DNA from: an uncultured Peptococcaceae bacterium
GTDB taxonomy: Bacteria; Bacillota; Peptococcia; Peptococcales; Peptococcaceae
Direction of reading: 5' to 3'
NCBI GenBank assembly: GCA_900552455.1
Contig: URZX01000003.1
Span: forward strand, 1 to 64,000
Length of the DNA: 64,000 nucleotides
Under the pieces are notes generated by a model that was given only the letters and a program-made list of their open reading frames with translations, did not search any database and had not been told where the DNA came from. The position numbers were made by a program, and so were the translations under genes. Of the stretch, positions 8,922 to 17,587 are shown one piece after another. Position 1 is the stretch's first letter. Every line of letters starts with the position of its first letter.

Positions 8922-9548
8922 TTAGCCCTTTCTTTTTTCTGCCAGCGTCGCCTCCGCCTGATCCAACGAAGCGAAACCGTAGCTTTTCACCGTCGCCGCC
9001 ATAGTCAGCAGCGCCAGATTTTTTCCTGCCGCCTCCAGCTCTTCGACAAAATCGCGCAGCTTTTTCACCGTTTCCGGCGAATACGTCTTCAGCTCTCCCT
9101 CCAGATACGTTTCAAACGACGTGTCCCACGCCGTATCCTCCTCTGACGTCAGCGCGCGGTTGCCCGCTGCCAGCAGCGGATACTGGCGGCGATACACCTT
9201 CATCCACATCAGCTGCTTTTCCACAATCACGCGAATGTCCTCGCACATCTCCTCAGAAAGCACCGGCAGCCGATCCTTCAACGCCAGAAATTGAGCAGGA
9301 TGCGTTTTTTCCATCATCCAGGCATATTTTTCCGCAAGAAGATTGCGCCCCTGCTCCGCTGCCTCGTCTAAATCCGCGCTGTAACTGTCCACAAGCGCCT
9401 CGTTCCACGGCGCAAACTGACTGCTCCGCATGACGACAAACGTAGCTCTGTCATTCTGGCAGGACGCCCGCCCACCTTCGTTGTGCACCGCTTGAAACAG
9501 CGCCCATTCGCGTTCAACAAGCTGATCTTTTTTCTCCTGTAACGTCAT
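8922..9548 (-). CDS. DUF4125 family protein
   Basis: A 208-residue soluble protein of unknown function, recognised by its N-terminal pattern EREWALFQAVHNEGGRASCQ and the adjoining NDRATF. Start at 9548: GGAAGGAGCG lies upstream inside the end of the preceding gene, and the protein then begins MTLQEKKDQLVEREW. It starts two bases after the stop of the DUF4037 gene, so the two are translationally linked. The pair DUF4037-DUF4125 occurs together in other anaerobes. I know of no assigned activity. Mostly helical, no signal peptide. Confidence 0.75.
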   Translation of the reverse strand: MTLQEKKDQLVEREWALFQAVHNEGGRASCQNDRATFVVMRSSQFAPWNEALVDSYSADLDEAAEQGRNLLAEKYAWMMEKTHPAQFLALKDRLPVLSEEMCEDIRVIVEKQLMWMKVYRRQYPLLAAGNRALTSEEDTAWDTSFETYLEGELKTYSPETVKKLRDFVEELEAAGKNLALLTMAATVKSYGFASLDQAEATLAEKRKG

Positions 9549-9550
9549 TT

Positions 9551-10534
9551 TTACGCTCCTTCCATCACATGGCACCGTCGCAGCGTTGGATCCTCGATGC
9601 GCTTCATCAGTTCCCAGGCATGCGGCTCCAAAAAATCATCCTCCAGCAAACTCAGCCCATCCGCTTTCAGCGCCTGGATCACCAGCATACAAATGCGCTC
9701 AATCAGCTGCACCTTCGTGTCGCGCAGATTCACATACGGATTAAATCCAACCGCGCCCTCCTCGCTCCACGCCGCTTCCTGCGCGCCCGTTGTCATAAGC
9801 TGGCGGAACAATCCTGCCACCTCGCCTGCCAACAACGGCAAATCCAGCATGCCGCGATACAGCCATTTATAATACGGCGCGTACCGCCTGTTATACAGAT
9901 ACACAAAGGAAATCCCCGCCTGCACAAATTCTCGCAGCGCAAGCTCCGCAGCAACAACATCGCCGCGGCGCATCGAGCGCCCGTAATTATACTGCCCAGA
10001 CTGCGCCATGACCGCCAGTCGAGCCGCCATCTTCTTAACGCGCACATCCTCTGGATAGACCGCGATCGCACTGCGGATCGCAGAAAATTCTCCCAAGGAA
10101 TCGCTGAACACCTTGCCATTCGTCGCGCACGCAAGCTGTGCATCCGGCAAATGCAGCCACCGCATCATCGATCGCGGCGGCTGCTCCACGCCGATAAATT
10201 GCCGGTAAAACGCGTGGATCTCCAACACACCAACGCGCCCGCCACCCTGCGCACTCACAATCCGCCCAGGTACACCAAGAAATTCCTTCGGCAACGAGTC
10301 ATATGCAACCTGCACTTCACGCCCATATCTTTCATAATCTTCCGCAGTCAACCATAAACAGAATGCAGGGCCATAGTCATGATCCATAGAAATATCATCG
10401 TCATAGCCAAAACATTCCGATCCCTGCCCCACTAAGCCAACAGCAATACGCGGCAGTAATTCCGGAAACCGCGCCTCTAACATCGGCTTGCCATACGTTT
10501 CATAATATCTCTCGGATAGCTCTAAGCCCTTCAT
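9551..10534 (-). CDS. DUF4037 nucleotidyltransferase-like protein
   Basis: A 327-residue cytoplasmic protein. Near the N-terminus is GQGSECFGYDDDISMDHDYG (about residues 36-55), a Gly-Ser followed by clustered Asp residues like the metal-binding centre of the nucleotidyltransferase fold; this is the hallmark of DUF4037. Natural substrates are unknown; a toxin-like or RNA-modifying nucleotidyltransferase is possible but not shown. First gene of a two-gene unit with DUF4125. The ATG at 10534 follows a GAGGAGAGATAT sequence. Confidence 0.75.
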   Translation of the reverse strand: MKGLELSERYYETYGKPMLEARFPELLPRIAVGLVGQGSECFGYDDDISMDHDYGPAFCLWLTAEDYERYGREVQVAYDSLPKEFLGVPGRIVSAQGGGRVGVLEIHAFYRQFIGVEQPPRSMMRWLHLPDAQLACATNGKVFSDSLGEFSAIRSAIAVYPEDVRVKKMAARLAVMAQSGQYNYGRSMRRGDVVAAELALREFVQAGISFVYLYNRRYAPYYKWLYRGMLDLPLLAGEVAGLFRQLMTTGAQEAAWSEEGAVGFNPYVNLRDTKVQLIERICMLVIQALKADGLSLLEDDFLEPHAWELMKRIEDPTLRRCHVMEGA

Positions 10535-10573
10535 ATATCTCTCCTCTTAAAAAATCTTGGATTTCCAATGACT

Positions 10574-11311
10574 TCATACAAAAGATCTTACAATTAAATT
10601 TATGCCATTGGCAAGCATCAAAATACAAACAATAACCTGCACCTTCGCGCTGCTCAATTTTTGGAACAGTTTTTTTGCAACCACCAGCCCCAAAATCATA
10701 AACACAATGCAAATTACCGCCAACGCGATCAGCTGCAGCGTATACATGCCATTGAACGCACGTACCACCACATCAATGACCATTGCCACAGAAAAAACAG
10801 CCTGAACGGTAGCAATATATTCATTTTTATCCTTAGAAACAGCTAGAAAATAAGCCGCTGCTATAGGACCGCCTGCGCCAAAAAGTCCGTTCAGGATTCC
10901 CGCCAAGCCGTTAAAAGCCACGGCATTTTTCGTTGTTCCTGCAATGTGCATCTTATCCTTCATCCACAACAGATAAATCGCCATTAAAATAAAGATCACG
11001 CCAAGCAGGGCATAAATAAACTCATATTTGCCTATATACTTCAACAAACAAACCGCAGCAATATCTGTAACGGAAAATGCCAAAATAGCCACCGGTGCAA
11101 GTGACCAATTAATATATGCGCGATAAACGATCGCGTTATATACGAGCAGAAATACCGTCATCAACGCAACCAATGCAACAGATTGTGTGTAAGAATAAAA
11201 ATATGGCACAACAAGCAAGGCAAGGATCCCAAAAGCAAATCCACTGATTCCCTGCACAATAGACGCGACAAACACGACCAAAAATAGTATAATTAAAGAT
11301 ATCCATTCCAT
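10574..11311 (-). CDS. TauE/SafE-family membrane permease (putative sulfite/organosulfonate exporter)
   Basis: A 245-residue integral membrane protein with about eight predicted helices. It shows the two-fold family pattern: QGISGFAFGILALLVVPYF near the start and LAGILNGLFGAGGPIAAAYF at about residue 133. TauE/SafE proteins include exporters of sulfite or sulfoacetate released by organosulfonate breakdown, although many members are uncharacterised. Start at 11311 is set by GAAGGA six bases upstream. It is divergent from a LysR gene (65 bp) at the edge of the glycyl radical enzyme cluster and is AT-rich like that cluster. If co-functional, it would export an anion made by the enzyme, e.g. sulfite. 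Confidence 0.82.
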   Translation of the reverse strand: MEWISLIILFLVVFVASIVQGISGFAFGILALLVVPYFYSYTQSVALVALMTVFLLVYNAIVYRAYINWSLAPVAILAFSVTDIAAVCLLKYIGKYEFIYALLGVIFILMAIYLLWMKDKMHIAGTTKNAVAFNGLAGILNGLFGAGGPIAAAYFLAVSKDKNEYIATVQAVFSVAMVIDVVVRAFNGMYTLQLIALAVICIVFMILGLVVAKKLFQKLSSAKVQVIVCILMLANGINLIVRSFV

Positions 11312-11376
11312 TATGATCCTTCTTTCTAAATATCTCGTCATCCTTCAACGATTTCTATCATGAAAGGAGCCCTTCA

Positions 11377-12333
11377 ATGCGTATAGAGCAATTGCAGGCT
11401 TTCGAAGAAATTGCCTGCTCGAAATCAATCAGCATCGCTGCGCAAAATCTTTTTGTCACACAACCTACGCTTTCCCGTTCCATCAAAGCGCTGGAAGATG
11501 AGTTGGGCATTGCGTTGTTCGCACGATTTTCCGACGGCGTCAACTTGACAGAAGAAGGCGCCCTACTCCTGCCTTACGCCAGACAAATTCTCGCCGACAT
11601 CCATAAGCTTACTGAAGAAGCAAAGTTCTTAACGCATTTCGACTCTATAAATACTGAAGAAAACATCGACTTCAAAATCTATTCCATGCAGTCGATTGCC
11701 GATACCATCCTGTTCCCTTCTCTTAAAGCCATGGAGCAAAGTTTCCCGCAAATTAATTTCATCGTTAAGGTCTCAAATACTTCTGATCCTTATGCCTTGC
11801 CTGATGATATCTATGAATACGACCTCTTTTTGGGAACAAATGTTTTTAACACTTATGCGTCAGCCATAAAAAACAGCACTCTGAAAATGTCCACCGTTTT
11901 CTATGACCGCTTTTCTGCCGTTATGAATCGCCAGCATCCGCTGGCAATCAGAAAAATAGTAGATATTGACGATATATTGGGTTACCCGCTCATTTTCCAT
12001 GATTATGATTTCACAACAGAAGCATTCTATCAAAAACAGTTACACACTTACTCCACTAAAACGTTAAACATTGTTTTGCGAAGCAACAATCCGCGCGTGA
12101 TCACCAACTATCTGAAATCCTCCAATGCCATTCTTTCGACCAACAATATCATTGCAGCGAACGATTTCATGAGCGACGCCCAACTGATCGCCATCCCCCT
12201 CAAGGGCAATCAATATCAGGTTTTCTTTCTCTACCCACCGGATAGTCCGTATGAAAATCTCATTCATCAGCTCTCTGCGCTGCTCCAAAAAACACGAAAA
12301 GATTTATCTTCAATGTCTTCAAAGAAAATATGA
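11377..12333 (+). CDS. LysR-family transcriptional regulator of the glycyl radical enzyme island
   Basis: A 318-residue LysR regulator. The N-terminal helix-turn-helix reads MRIEQLQAFEEIACSKSIS and FVTQPTLSRSIKALEDELG (to about residue 54), followed by an effector-binding domain. It lies between the divergent TauE-like permease and the convergent MFS/glycyl-radical operon and shares their AT-rich composition, so it probably controls the island. GAAAGGAG precedes the ATG. Its effector could be the enzyme's substrate, which is unknown. Confidence 0.88.
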   Translation: MRIEQLQAFEEIACSKSISIAAQNLFVTQPTLSRSIKALEDELGIALFARFSDGVNLTEEGALLLPYARQILADIHKLTEEAKFLTHFDSINTEENIDFKIYSMQSIADTILFPSLKAMEQSFPQINFIVKVSNTSDPYALPDDIYEYDLFLGTNVFNTYASAIKNSTLKMSTVFYDRFSAVMNRQHPLAIRKIVDIDDILGYPLIFHDYDFTTEAFYQKQLHTYSTKTLNIVLRSNNPRVITNYLKSSNAILSTNNIIAANDFMSDAQLIAIPLKGNQYQVFFLYPPDSPYENLIHQLSALLQKTRKDLSSMSSKKI

Positions 12334-12351
12334 TCCACTGTACTTATCAAT

Positions 12352-12382
12352 GAAGGGATGCCACTTTTTGCAGCATCCCTTC
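12352..12382. terminator. Hairpin terminator between convergent LysR and MFS genes
   Basis: GAAGGGATGC pairs perfectly with GCATCCCTTC across a loop of about ten bases; T-rich on the plus side. Confidence 0.7.
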
Positions 12383-12390
12383 TTCTATTC

Positions 12391-13734
12391 TTATTCTGAA
12401 ATTTCCTCCAGTGATCTACCGCTTGTACGAACACCAAACAGGCCTACGCAAAGCGAAATAATTAAAAAACCGATCCCAAGAATGCCATAAGACAATCCAA
12501 ATCCAACAGCAGCGTAAATCATTGGGAATATGGCCATCATTATAATGTTGAAAATTCGTCCTACAGAAGTGATAACGCCCAGCGCCGCATTTCTGATCTT
12601 TGTCGGATACATCTCTGGCGTATAGGCATTCAACATGACAATGTTGGCCTGGCCAACGGCCGTCTCCACCATCCCAGCGATGCACATCACAGTGTAGTTT
12701 TCGGTAGTTGCAAACACGAAGATCGAACATCCAGTAATGATGCCTGTTAAAACAAGTGGAATTTTACGGCCACCCATCTCGGAAAACAACGCTGTAATGA
12801 CCGGGCCCCCAATAATCCCCAATGACAACATCGACGTCAACTGCAAAACCTGAGATTGTTCAAAACCGCTGTCCAACATCAAGGTGCCTGCAAAATTGAT
12901 GAAGATCAATCCAAAAGAAATGGTGAAACAATATGACAGCATAAGCCCAATCGTAAGTTTCCAGTTCTTTTTATTGAAAATTTCTTTGAAAATAGCAGAA
13001 AGCGGAATTCTTTCAGCAGACTTCGTATGCGCCTGCCCACTCAGATCTGCCTTATATTTATCTGCACCAACGATCTTCTCCACATTCTTTTCAGCTTCCT
13101 GAATGCGTCCTTTCGACACCAACCATCTTGGAGATTCGACCAGCCAAAAATGACCAAGCACAGCTATGACCAAACCAAGTGCGCCCAGGATATAGATCAG
13201 ACGCCACCATTCTCCACCCAAAGGAATGATGATATTACATACAAGAGAAACAATAGGAATGCCGATAAATGGCGCAATCATCGCAATACCATAAATGCGC
13301 CCTCTATTCTTAGATGGCAGCATTTCCATCAAATATGGAGGAGCGACGATCAAAAGCCCGGAAATGCCGATACCCGTCAGGCAACGGAAAAGGATGAACA
13401 GCTCAATATTAGGCGCCAGCCCGTTGAGCAGCGAGCCTAAGGAGAACACGACCGCACACAGTACAATAGAATGTTTGCGTCCAATTTTATCCGAGACAAT
13501 GGAGAATCCAAATGTTCCGATCAACATTCCGATCGCGAAACAAGAGTTAACATAGCCCACTTGCTGAACAGAAATTCCCCATTCCTGTCTCAGAACAGGT
13601 GCTACGAAAGAAAAATTGTAATTATCTGCTTGCTCAAAGATCATCGCAATGGCCAAAAGAATGATGACATGCAAATGATTTTTCGTGAATGGTGTTTCAT
13701 CAAAATAGTTTTTGATGATTTTCCTGTTATCCAT
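12391..13734 (-). CDS. MFS transporter, probable substrate importer for the glycyl radical pathway
   Basis: A 447-residue, 12-helix major facilitator protein. Diagnostic pieces are the loop 2-3 motif SDKIGRK (about 80-86), RCLTGIGISG (about 113), the VESPRWL segment (about 197) and YTPEMYPTKIRNAALG (about 375). These place it near the metabolite:H+ / sugar-porter families rather than drug exporters. It is directly downstream of the glycyl radical enzyme on the same strand, separated by 76 bp with a stem-loop, so it most likely imports that enzyme's substrate. Substrate class cannot be read from sequence; carboxylates, aromatic acids and sulfonates are all possible. Confidence 0.82.
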   Translation of the reverse strand: MDNRKIIKNYFDETPFTKNHLHVIILLAIAMIFEQADNYNFSFVAPVLRQEWGISVQQVGYVNSCFAIGMLIGTFGFSIVSDKIGRKHSIVLCAVVFSLGSLLNGLAPNIELFILFRCLTGIGISGLLIVAPPYLMEMLPSKNRGRIYGIAMIAPFIGIPIVSLVCNIIIPLGGEWWRLIYILGALGLVIAVLGHFWLVESPRWLVSKGRIQEAEKNVEKIVGADKYKADLSGQAHTKSAERIPLSAIFKEIFNKKNWKLTIGLMLSYCFTISFGLIFINFAGTLMLDSGFEQSQVLQLTSMLSLGIIGGPVITALFSEMGGRKIPLVLTGIITGCSIFVFATTENYTVMCIAGMVETAVGQANIVMLNAYTPEMYPTKIRNAALGVITSVGRIFNIIMMAIFPMIYAAVGFGLSYGILGIGFLIISLCVGLFGVRTSGRSLEEISE

Positions 13735-13754
13735 ACTCTCATCTCCCTATTTTT

Positions 13755-13798
13755 CCCATTGTGCCACAAACACGATTTGTAGCACAACGGGATTTTTT
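13755..13798. promoter_or_regulatory. Long stem-loop between glycyl radical enzyme and MFS genes
   Basis: CCCATTGTGCCACAAA pairs with TTTGTAGCACAACGGG (two G-U type differences). The T-run lies on the plus side, so on the coding (minus) strand it is an intercistronic hairpin just before the MFS ribosome site. It could set mRNA stability or, on the plus strand, end antisense transcripts. Confidence 0.5.
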
Positions 13799-13810
13799 TA
13801 TCGTCTTCTT

Positions 13811-16300
13811 TTATGCTATTTCATGTTCTGTGCGTGCAATGATTTCATCTTGCAACTCCCCGGACAATTCCGTGAAGTATGCACTGTATCCTGCGACACG
13901 AACGACTAAGTTACGATATTTTTCCGGCTCTGCTTTGGCTTCGATCAACGTTTCCTGGTTGATGATATTAAACTGAATGTGATTAATCTTCAAATCGCAC
14001 CAAGTTCTGATCAGATCCATCAACCGTCTTGTGCCTTCTTCGCCAGCCACCGAACTAGGCGTCAACTTCATGTTCAGCAGGCGTGCCTGGCGATTGATGA
14101 TGCCTCTGGTTTTAGAATGTGCATTGGACTTCAATAAAGCCGTTGGCCCGTGTGTATCGCAGCCATGCGTAGCACCTGTCCCCTCAGAAAGCGGCGTGCC
14201 AGCTTCGTGGCCATTTGGCAGCGCACCAACGACTTTTCCCAGTGCGATATGTAACGTAATTGGCAAGAATCTTGCAGAGATAACTTCGCCCGGCTCTGTC
14301 TCTTGCTCTGCTAGATATTTGCAGTGATAATATTCGGCATCCTTTGCAAATTGATCAACATAAGGATCATCGTTGCCGAATTTTGGCGCATTGAGACAAA
14401 GCTGCTTAATGATATCATACCCTTCGAAGTTTGCGTCCAGCGCAGCGATCATGTCATGCATGCTCACTTTCTTTTCTTCATAAACAAGTTTCTTGATCGC
14501 AGCCATCGAATCGGCAAAAGTTGCCAGCCCGATTGGATCAACAAAAGCTTCTTTCATCCCATTTTTAACATCTTTATGCAGATCCTCACATTGCTCATAT
14601 GCCAGATCATGGAGCATAGATGTGAATGGACAAGCAAGATACTTCGGCTCAACAACATCAAGAGCGCGCTGCTGGATCAATGCATGTTTTTCAAGATAGC
14701 GATGCTGTTTCCAGTAGGCTTCATAAAATTCATCAAAGGTCTTGAATTCTTCAGGATCGCCAGTTTCAACACCCATCAGCGCATCGCCATACATTGGAAC
14801 CCGGCCATTGTGAAAGACCATTTCCAGGCAGGAACCCATATTCACAACAGCACCAGGATGAATGTAGGTTTCATAATTCGGCACACGATGTTCTGCACAG
14901 CCAGTGACAACATACTCCAAGGCTTTTTCGTATGGGACGCCTTTGGCCAAATACATTGGCACAATTTCTTCATCATTGAAAAGTTTTGGATATCCCTGCC
15001 CATCTTTGATCACTTCCGCTACCAAATGCAGGAATTTCTCTGGCGTTTGAGAATGAATGCGCACAGCCAAATCTGGATAATTGATCGGCATGCCCTGTTT
15101 GGATTCCAAGATCAAATATGAAAGATCATTCGTCGCATCACTGCCATCTGCTTTCTGGCCACCGATCGTCACGCCTTCAAAGTGTGCATATCCTTCCGTC
15201 CACGAACCACCAGCTGGACTCATGAGAATGATCATTGCTTCAGAAAGATTGACCCACACGCTCTCCAGAAGCTGGCGTGCTTCTAAGCGCGTTATAGTGC
15301 CTTCGTCGATGTCTTTTTTATAATACGGCCACAAAATCTGGTCCAATCGGCCCAAACTGAGCGAGCCACCAACGAGCTGTTCCAAGCGCGTAAACATATA
15401 CACGAACCATTCACTCTGCAGCGCTTCCTGGAAAGAAGATGCTGGATTTTCAGGAACATTTCTGCACGCACTTGCGATTTTCAATAGTTCCTGCTTGCGA
15501 CTTTCTGTTGTCTCAGGCAAAGCAGCCAGACGCTCCGCTTCATCCGCATGACGGTTCGCCCAGATAACAATTGCCTCACAACTGATGATTGCTGCTTTTA
15601 AAAATACACCTTTGGTCATCAGATCGCGCGGATATTCAATCTCATCCAGTCGTCGCTGGGCGTCTTCCTTGATCGCTTTGATCCCATGATCAATCACTTT
15701 GCTATAATCTGTCACCCAGTTTTGAGAAGAACGATCTAGCGCTGATGGAAAGAGAACACCAGAAGCTCTATAAATATCACTGCTGTTAGGACCATAGATC
15801 AAGTTTCGTGTCTGCTCTGGCAAGATCTCCGCATAGGCTTCCGGAAAAGATTTATGCTGCCAGTATGGCGCAATTTCTTCTTCCATAACCCTTCTATCCT
15901 CCGCAGGCACTAAAAATGCTGCATCACAACGATCACACATTTCACCGCTGCCAACGAAATTAATATAGCCTCCACTTATTTCTGGATGCATTGTCCCACA
16001 CCGTCCAGGCCGGCTTTCGACTCGACCAACGATCAAGTCGTCCGGTCCAATATAGATTGGCATTTTCTCAGCCATATTTTTCAGAGCCAACGCATAGCGG
16101 ATTTCCAATGGCTTATCTTCAGTCTCCTTCATAGATTCTGTAAAATATTTTGCGCGGTCGGTGCACAACATGATCGGTGTTTTGCGGATTTCGTCCAAAC
16201 GCTTGAACGTTCTCTGTCTATCTTCCGATACGTCATTCAAAATACCATTCTCCAACCATTCTTCCTGTGGACTCAAAAATTGTCTATCACAACATCCCAT
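13811..16300 (-). CDS. Glycyl radical enzyme, lyase/dehydratase-decarboxylase type (substrate unknown)
   Basis: Oxygen-sensitive radical enzyme of 829 residues. Catalytic features are the thiyl-radical motif GCAE (Cys468, Glu470, within VVTGCAEHRVPN) and the glycyl-radical motif RVAGY (Gly804). Presence of Glu after the Cys puts it with the CutC, glycerol dehydratase, isethionate lyase and arylacetate decarboxylase class, not with pyruvate formate-lyase (Cys-Cys). Length is near isethionate or dihydroxypropanesulfonate lyases. Arg190, Gln193 and Arg677 are candidate anion-binding positions. It uses GCAE where many relatives have GCVEP, so it may be a distinct subgroup. It is divergent from its activase and upstream of an MFS importer. 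No microcompartment, small subunit or dehydrogenase genes are adjacent. Confidence 0.9.
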   Translation of the reverse strand: MGCCDRQFLSPQEEWLENGILNDVSEDRQRTFKRLDEIRKTPIMLCTDRAKYFTESMKETEDKPLEIRYALALKNMAEKMPIYIGPDDLIVGRVESRPGRCGTMHPEISGGYINFVGSGEMCDRCDAAFLVPAEDRRVMEEEIAPYWQHKSFPEAYAEILPEQTRNLIYGPNSSDIYRASGVLFPSALDRSSQNWVTDYSKVIDHGIKAIKEDAQRRLDEIEYPRDLMTKGVFLKAAIISCEAIVIWANRHADEAERLAALPETTESRKQELLKIASACRNVPENPASSFQEALQSEWFVYMFTRLEQLVGGSLSLGRLDQILWPYYKKDIDEGTITRLEARQLLESVWVNLSEAMIILMSPAGGSWTEGYAHFEGVTIGGQKADGSDATNDLSYLILESKQGMPINYPDLAVRIHSQTPEKFLHLVAEVIKDGQGYPKLFNDEEIVPMYLAKGVPYEKALEYVVTGCAEHRVPNYETYIHPGAVVNMGSCLEMVFHNGRVPMYGDALMGVETGDPEEFKTFDEFYEAYWKQHRYLEKHALIQQRALDVVEPKYLACPFTSMLHDLAYEQCEDLHKDVKNGMKEAFVDPIGLATFADSMAAIKKLVYEEKKVSMHDMIAALDANFEGYDIIKQLCLNAPKFGNDDPYVDQFAKDAEYYHCKYLAEQETEPGEVISARFLPITLHIALGKVVGALPNGHEAGTPLSEGTGATHGCDTHGPTALLKSNAHSKTRGIINRQARLLNMKLTPSSVAGEEGTRRLMDLIRTWCDLKINHIQFNIINQETLIEAKAEPEKYRNLVVRVAGYSAYFTELSGELQDEIIARTEHEIA

Positions 16301-16560
16301 AATGAAGTACCTCCTTAAAAATTTCTATTGTGCTTTTCAGCTTCTATAATTTAATATTATGGCTTTTATTTCTGTTTGTGAAATGCTTCATGTATCATAT
16401 TGCCAAAAGTGCCTATGCAGTATTTCTATAGCAAACCGTTATACGTTTTTTTCATATTCCAATCAGATCTCATAATGCATCTTGCATTTATCATTTAAGA
16501 CTTTATGCCGTAAAATAAAAATTATAGTGAGCTACATTTATTTTCGAGGAGGCGTCATTT
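16301..16560. promoter_or_regulatory. AT-rich divergent control region of the glycyl radical enzyme and activase
   Basis: About 260 bases, strongly AT-rich, with no coding sequence. A TATAAT-ttaat-ATTATG near-palindrome lies near 16344, and several T-N11-A type words could bind a LysR protein. No single promoter is clearly best. The activase side ends with CGAGGAGGCG before its ATG. Confidence 0.45.
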
Positions 16561-17496
16561 ATGAAAACAGACAAAGGATTAATTTTCAACATTCAAAAAT
16601 ACTCCGTCCATGATGGCCCAGGTATTAGGACATTGGTTTTTTTCAAAGGTTGTCCATTAGCGTGTAAATGGTGTTCAAATCCAGAAGGTATTGTACCAAT
16701 GCCAGAGATTTCTTACAAAAAAGATCGGTGTATTACCGTAGAGAAATGCGGCCTTTGTGTGCAACATTGTCCAGAAGCCGCCATTATTACAGGCCCAGAC
16801 AGCCATGCTTTAATTGTTCGAGAAAACTGCACGAATTGTCTGCAGTGTATGGCTGCCTGCCCTGCACAGGCAATAGAAACCATGGGACGATGGATGACCG
16901 TCGATGAAATTCTCAAGGAAGTGACTGCTGATGAAAGCTTTTATAAGCGCTCTCACGGCGGCATGACACTGAGTGGCGGCGAACCACTTTTGCAAGCAGA
17001 CTTTGTTGTAAAATTATTACAGCAAGCCAAAAGCGATGGCCTGAAAACAGCTATTGAAACAACAGGCTGTGTGTCATGGGAAAAAGCAAAATCCGTTTTC
17101 TCGCTGCTTGATTATATTCACATAGATATCAAAACTGTCAATCCAGAAAAACATCTTCAAAATACCGGCCGTGACAATCGGTTGATTCTGGAAAATTTCG
17201 CGAAATTATGTGCCGAGTTTCCTGATAAACCAATTATTGCGCGAACGCCAATCATCCCTCAGTTTAATGATACTGTGGAGGAATTGCAGGCCATCGTCGA
17301 TTTCATTAACGACGTTGGCAAAAATGCGTCGCAGCTGCGTTATGAGCTGCTACCTTTCCACAACTTTGGCAGCAGTAAATATGACTATCTCGGCAAATCC
17401 TATGGCTTTATGCATCAAAAAAATATGGATAAAGATTTTGCAAGATCGCTGCGTGCTCAACTAAAATCCACCATTCCTATTCTTGAGATTCGCTAA
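16561..17496 (+). CDS. Glycyl radical enzyme activase (radical SAM, with two 4Fe-4S clusters)
   Basis: A 311-residue iron-sulfur enzyme that uses S-adenosylmethionine to place the radical on the partner glycine. The radical SAM triad is Cys31, Cys35, Cys38 (CPLACKWC), followed by SNPEG. A ferredoxin-like insert holds two clusters: Cys57/63/66/70 and Cys90/93/96/100. SGGEPLLQ (about 139) is the SAM-contact motif. The insert is typical of activases of the Glu-type glycyl radical enzymes and absent from PFL activase. It is transcribed divergently from the enzyme, which is less usual than a same-strand pair. It ends at a strong terminator. Confidence 0.95.
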   Translation: MKTDKGLIFNIQKYSVHDGPGIRTLVFFKGCPLACKWCSNPEGIVPMPEISYKKDRCITVEKCGLCVQHCPEAAIITGPDSHALIVRENCTNCLQCMAACPAQAIETMGRWMTVDEILKEVTADESFYKRSHGGMTLSGGEPLLQADFVVKLLQQAKSDGLKTAIETTGCVSWEKAKSVFSLLDYIHIDIKTVNPEKHLQNTGRDNRLILENFAKLCAEFPDKPIIARTPIIPQFNDTVEELQAIVDFINDVGKNASQLRYELLPFHNFGSSKYDYLGKSYGFMHQKNMDKDFARSLRAQLKSTIPILEIR

Positions 17497-17542
17497 TCCC
17501 TATAAATCACTACACATATCAAATACTCTCCGCAATAAAAAA

Positions 17543-17584
17543 CCAGTTTCATGAGGTCACACTAACCTCGTGAAACTGGTCTTT
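17543..17584. terminator. Bidirectional terminator, activase and TPR gene
   Basis: CCAGTTTCATGAGGT pairs with ACCTCGTGAAACTGG (one mismatch), loop of seven. T-runs on both sides. Confidence 0.85.
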
Positions 17585-17587
17585 TCA

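Noticed and set aside
13811-16300. Pyruvate formate-lyase assignment
   Set aside because: PFL has adjacent Cys-Cys and its activase lacks the ferredoxin insert; here the motif is GCAE and the activase has two extra clusters.
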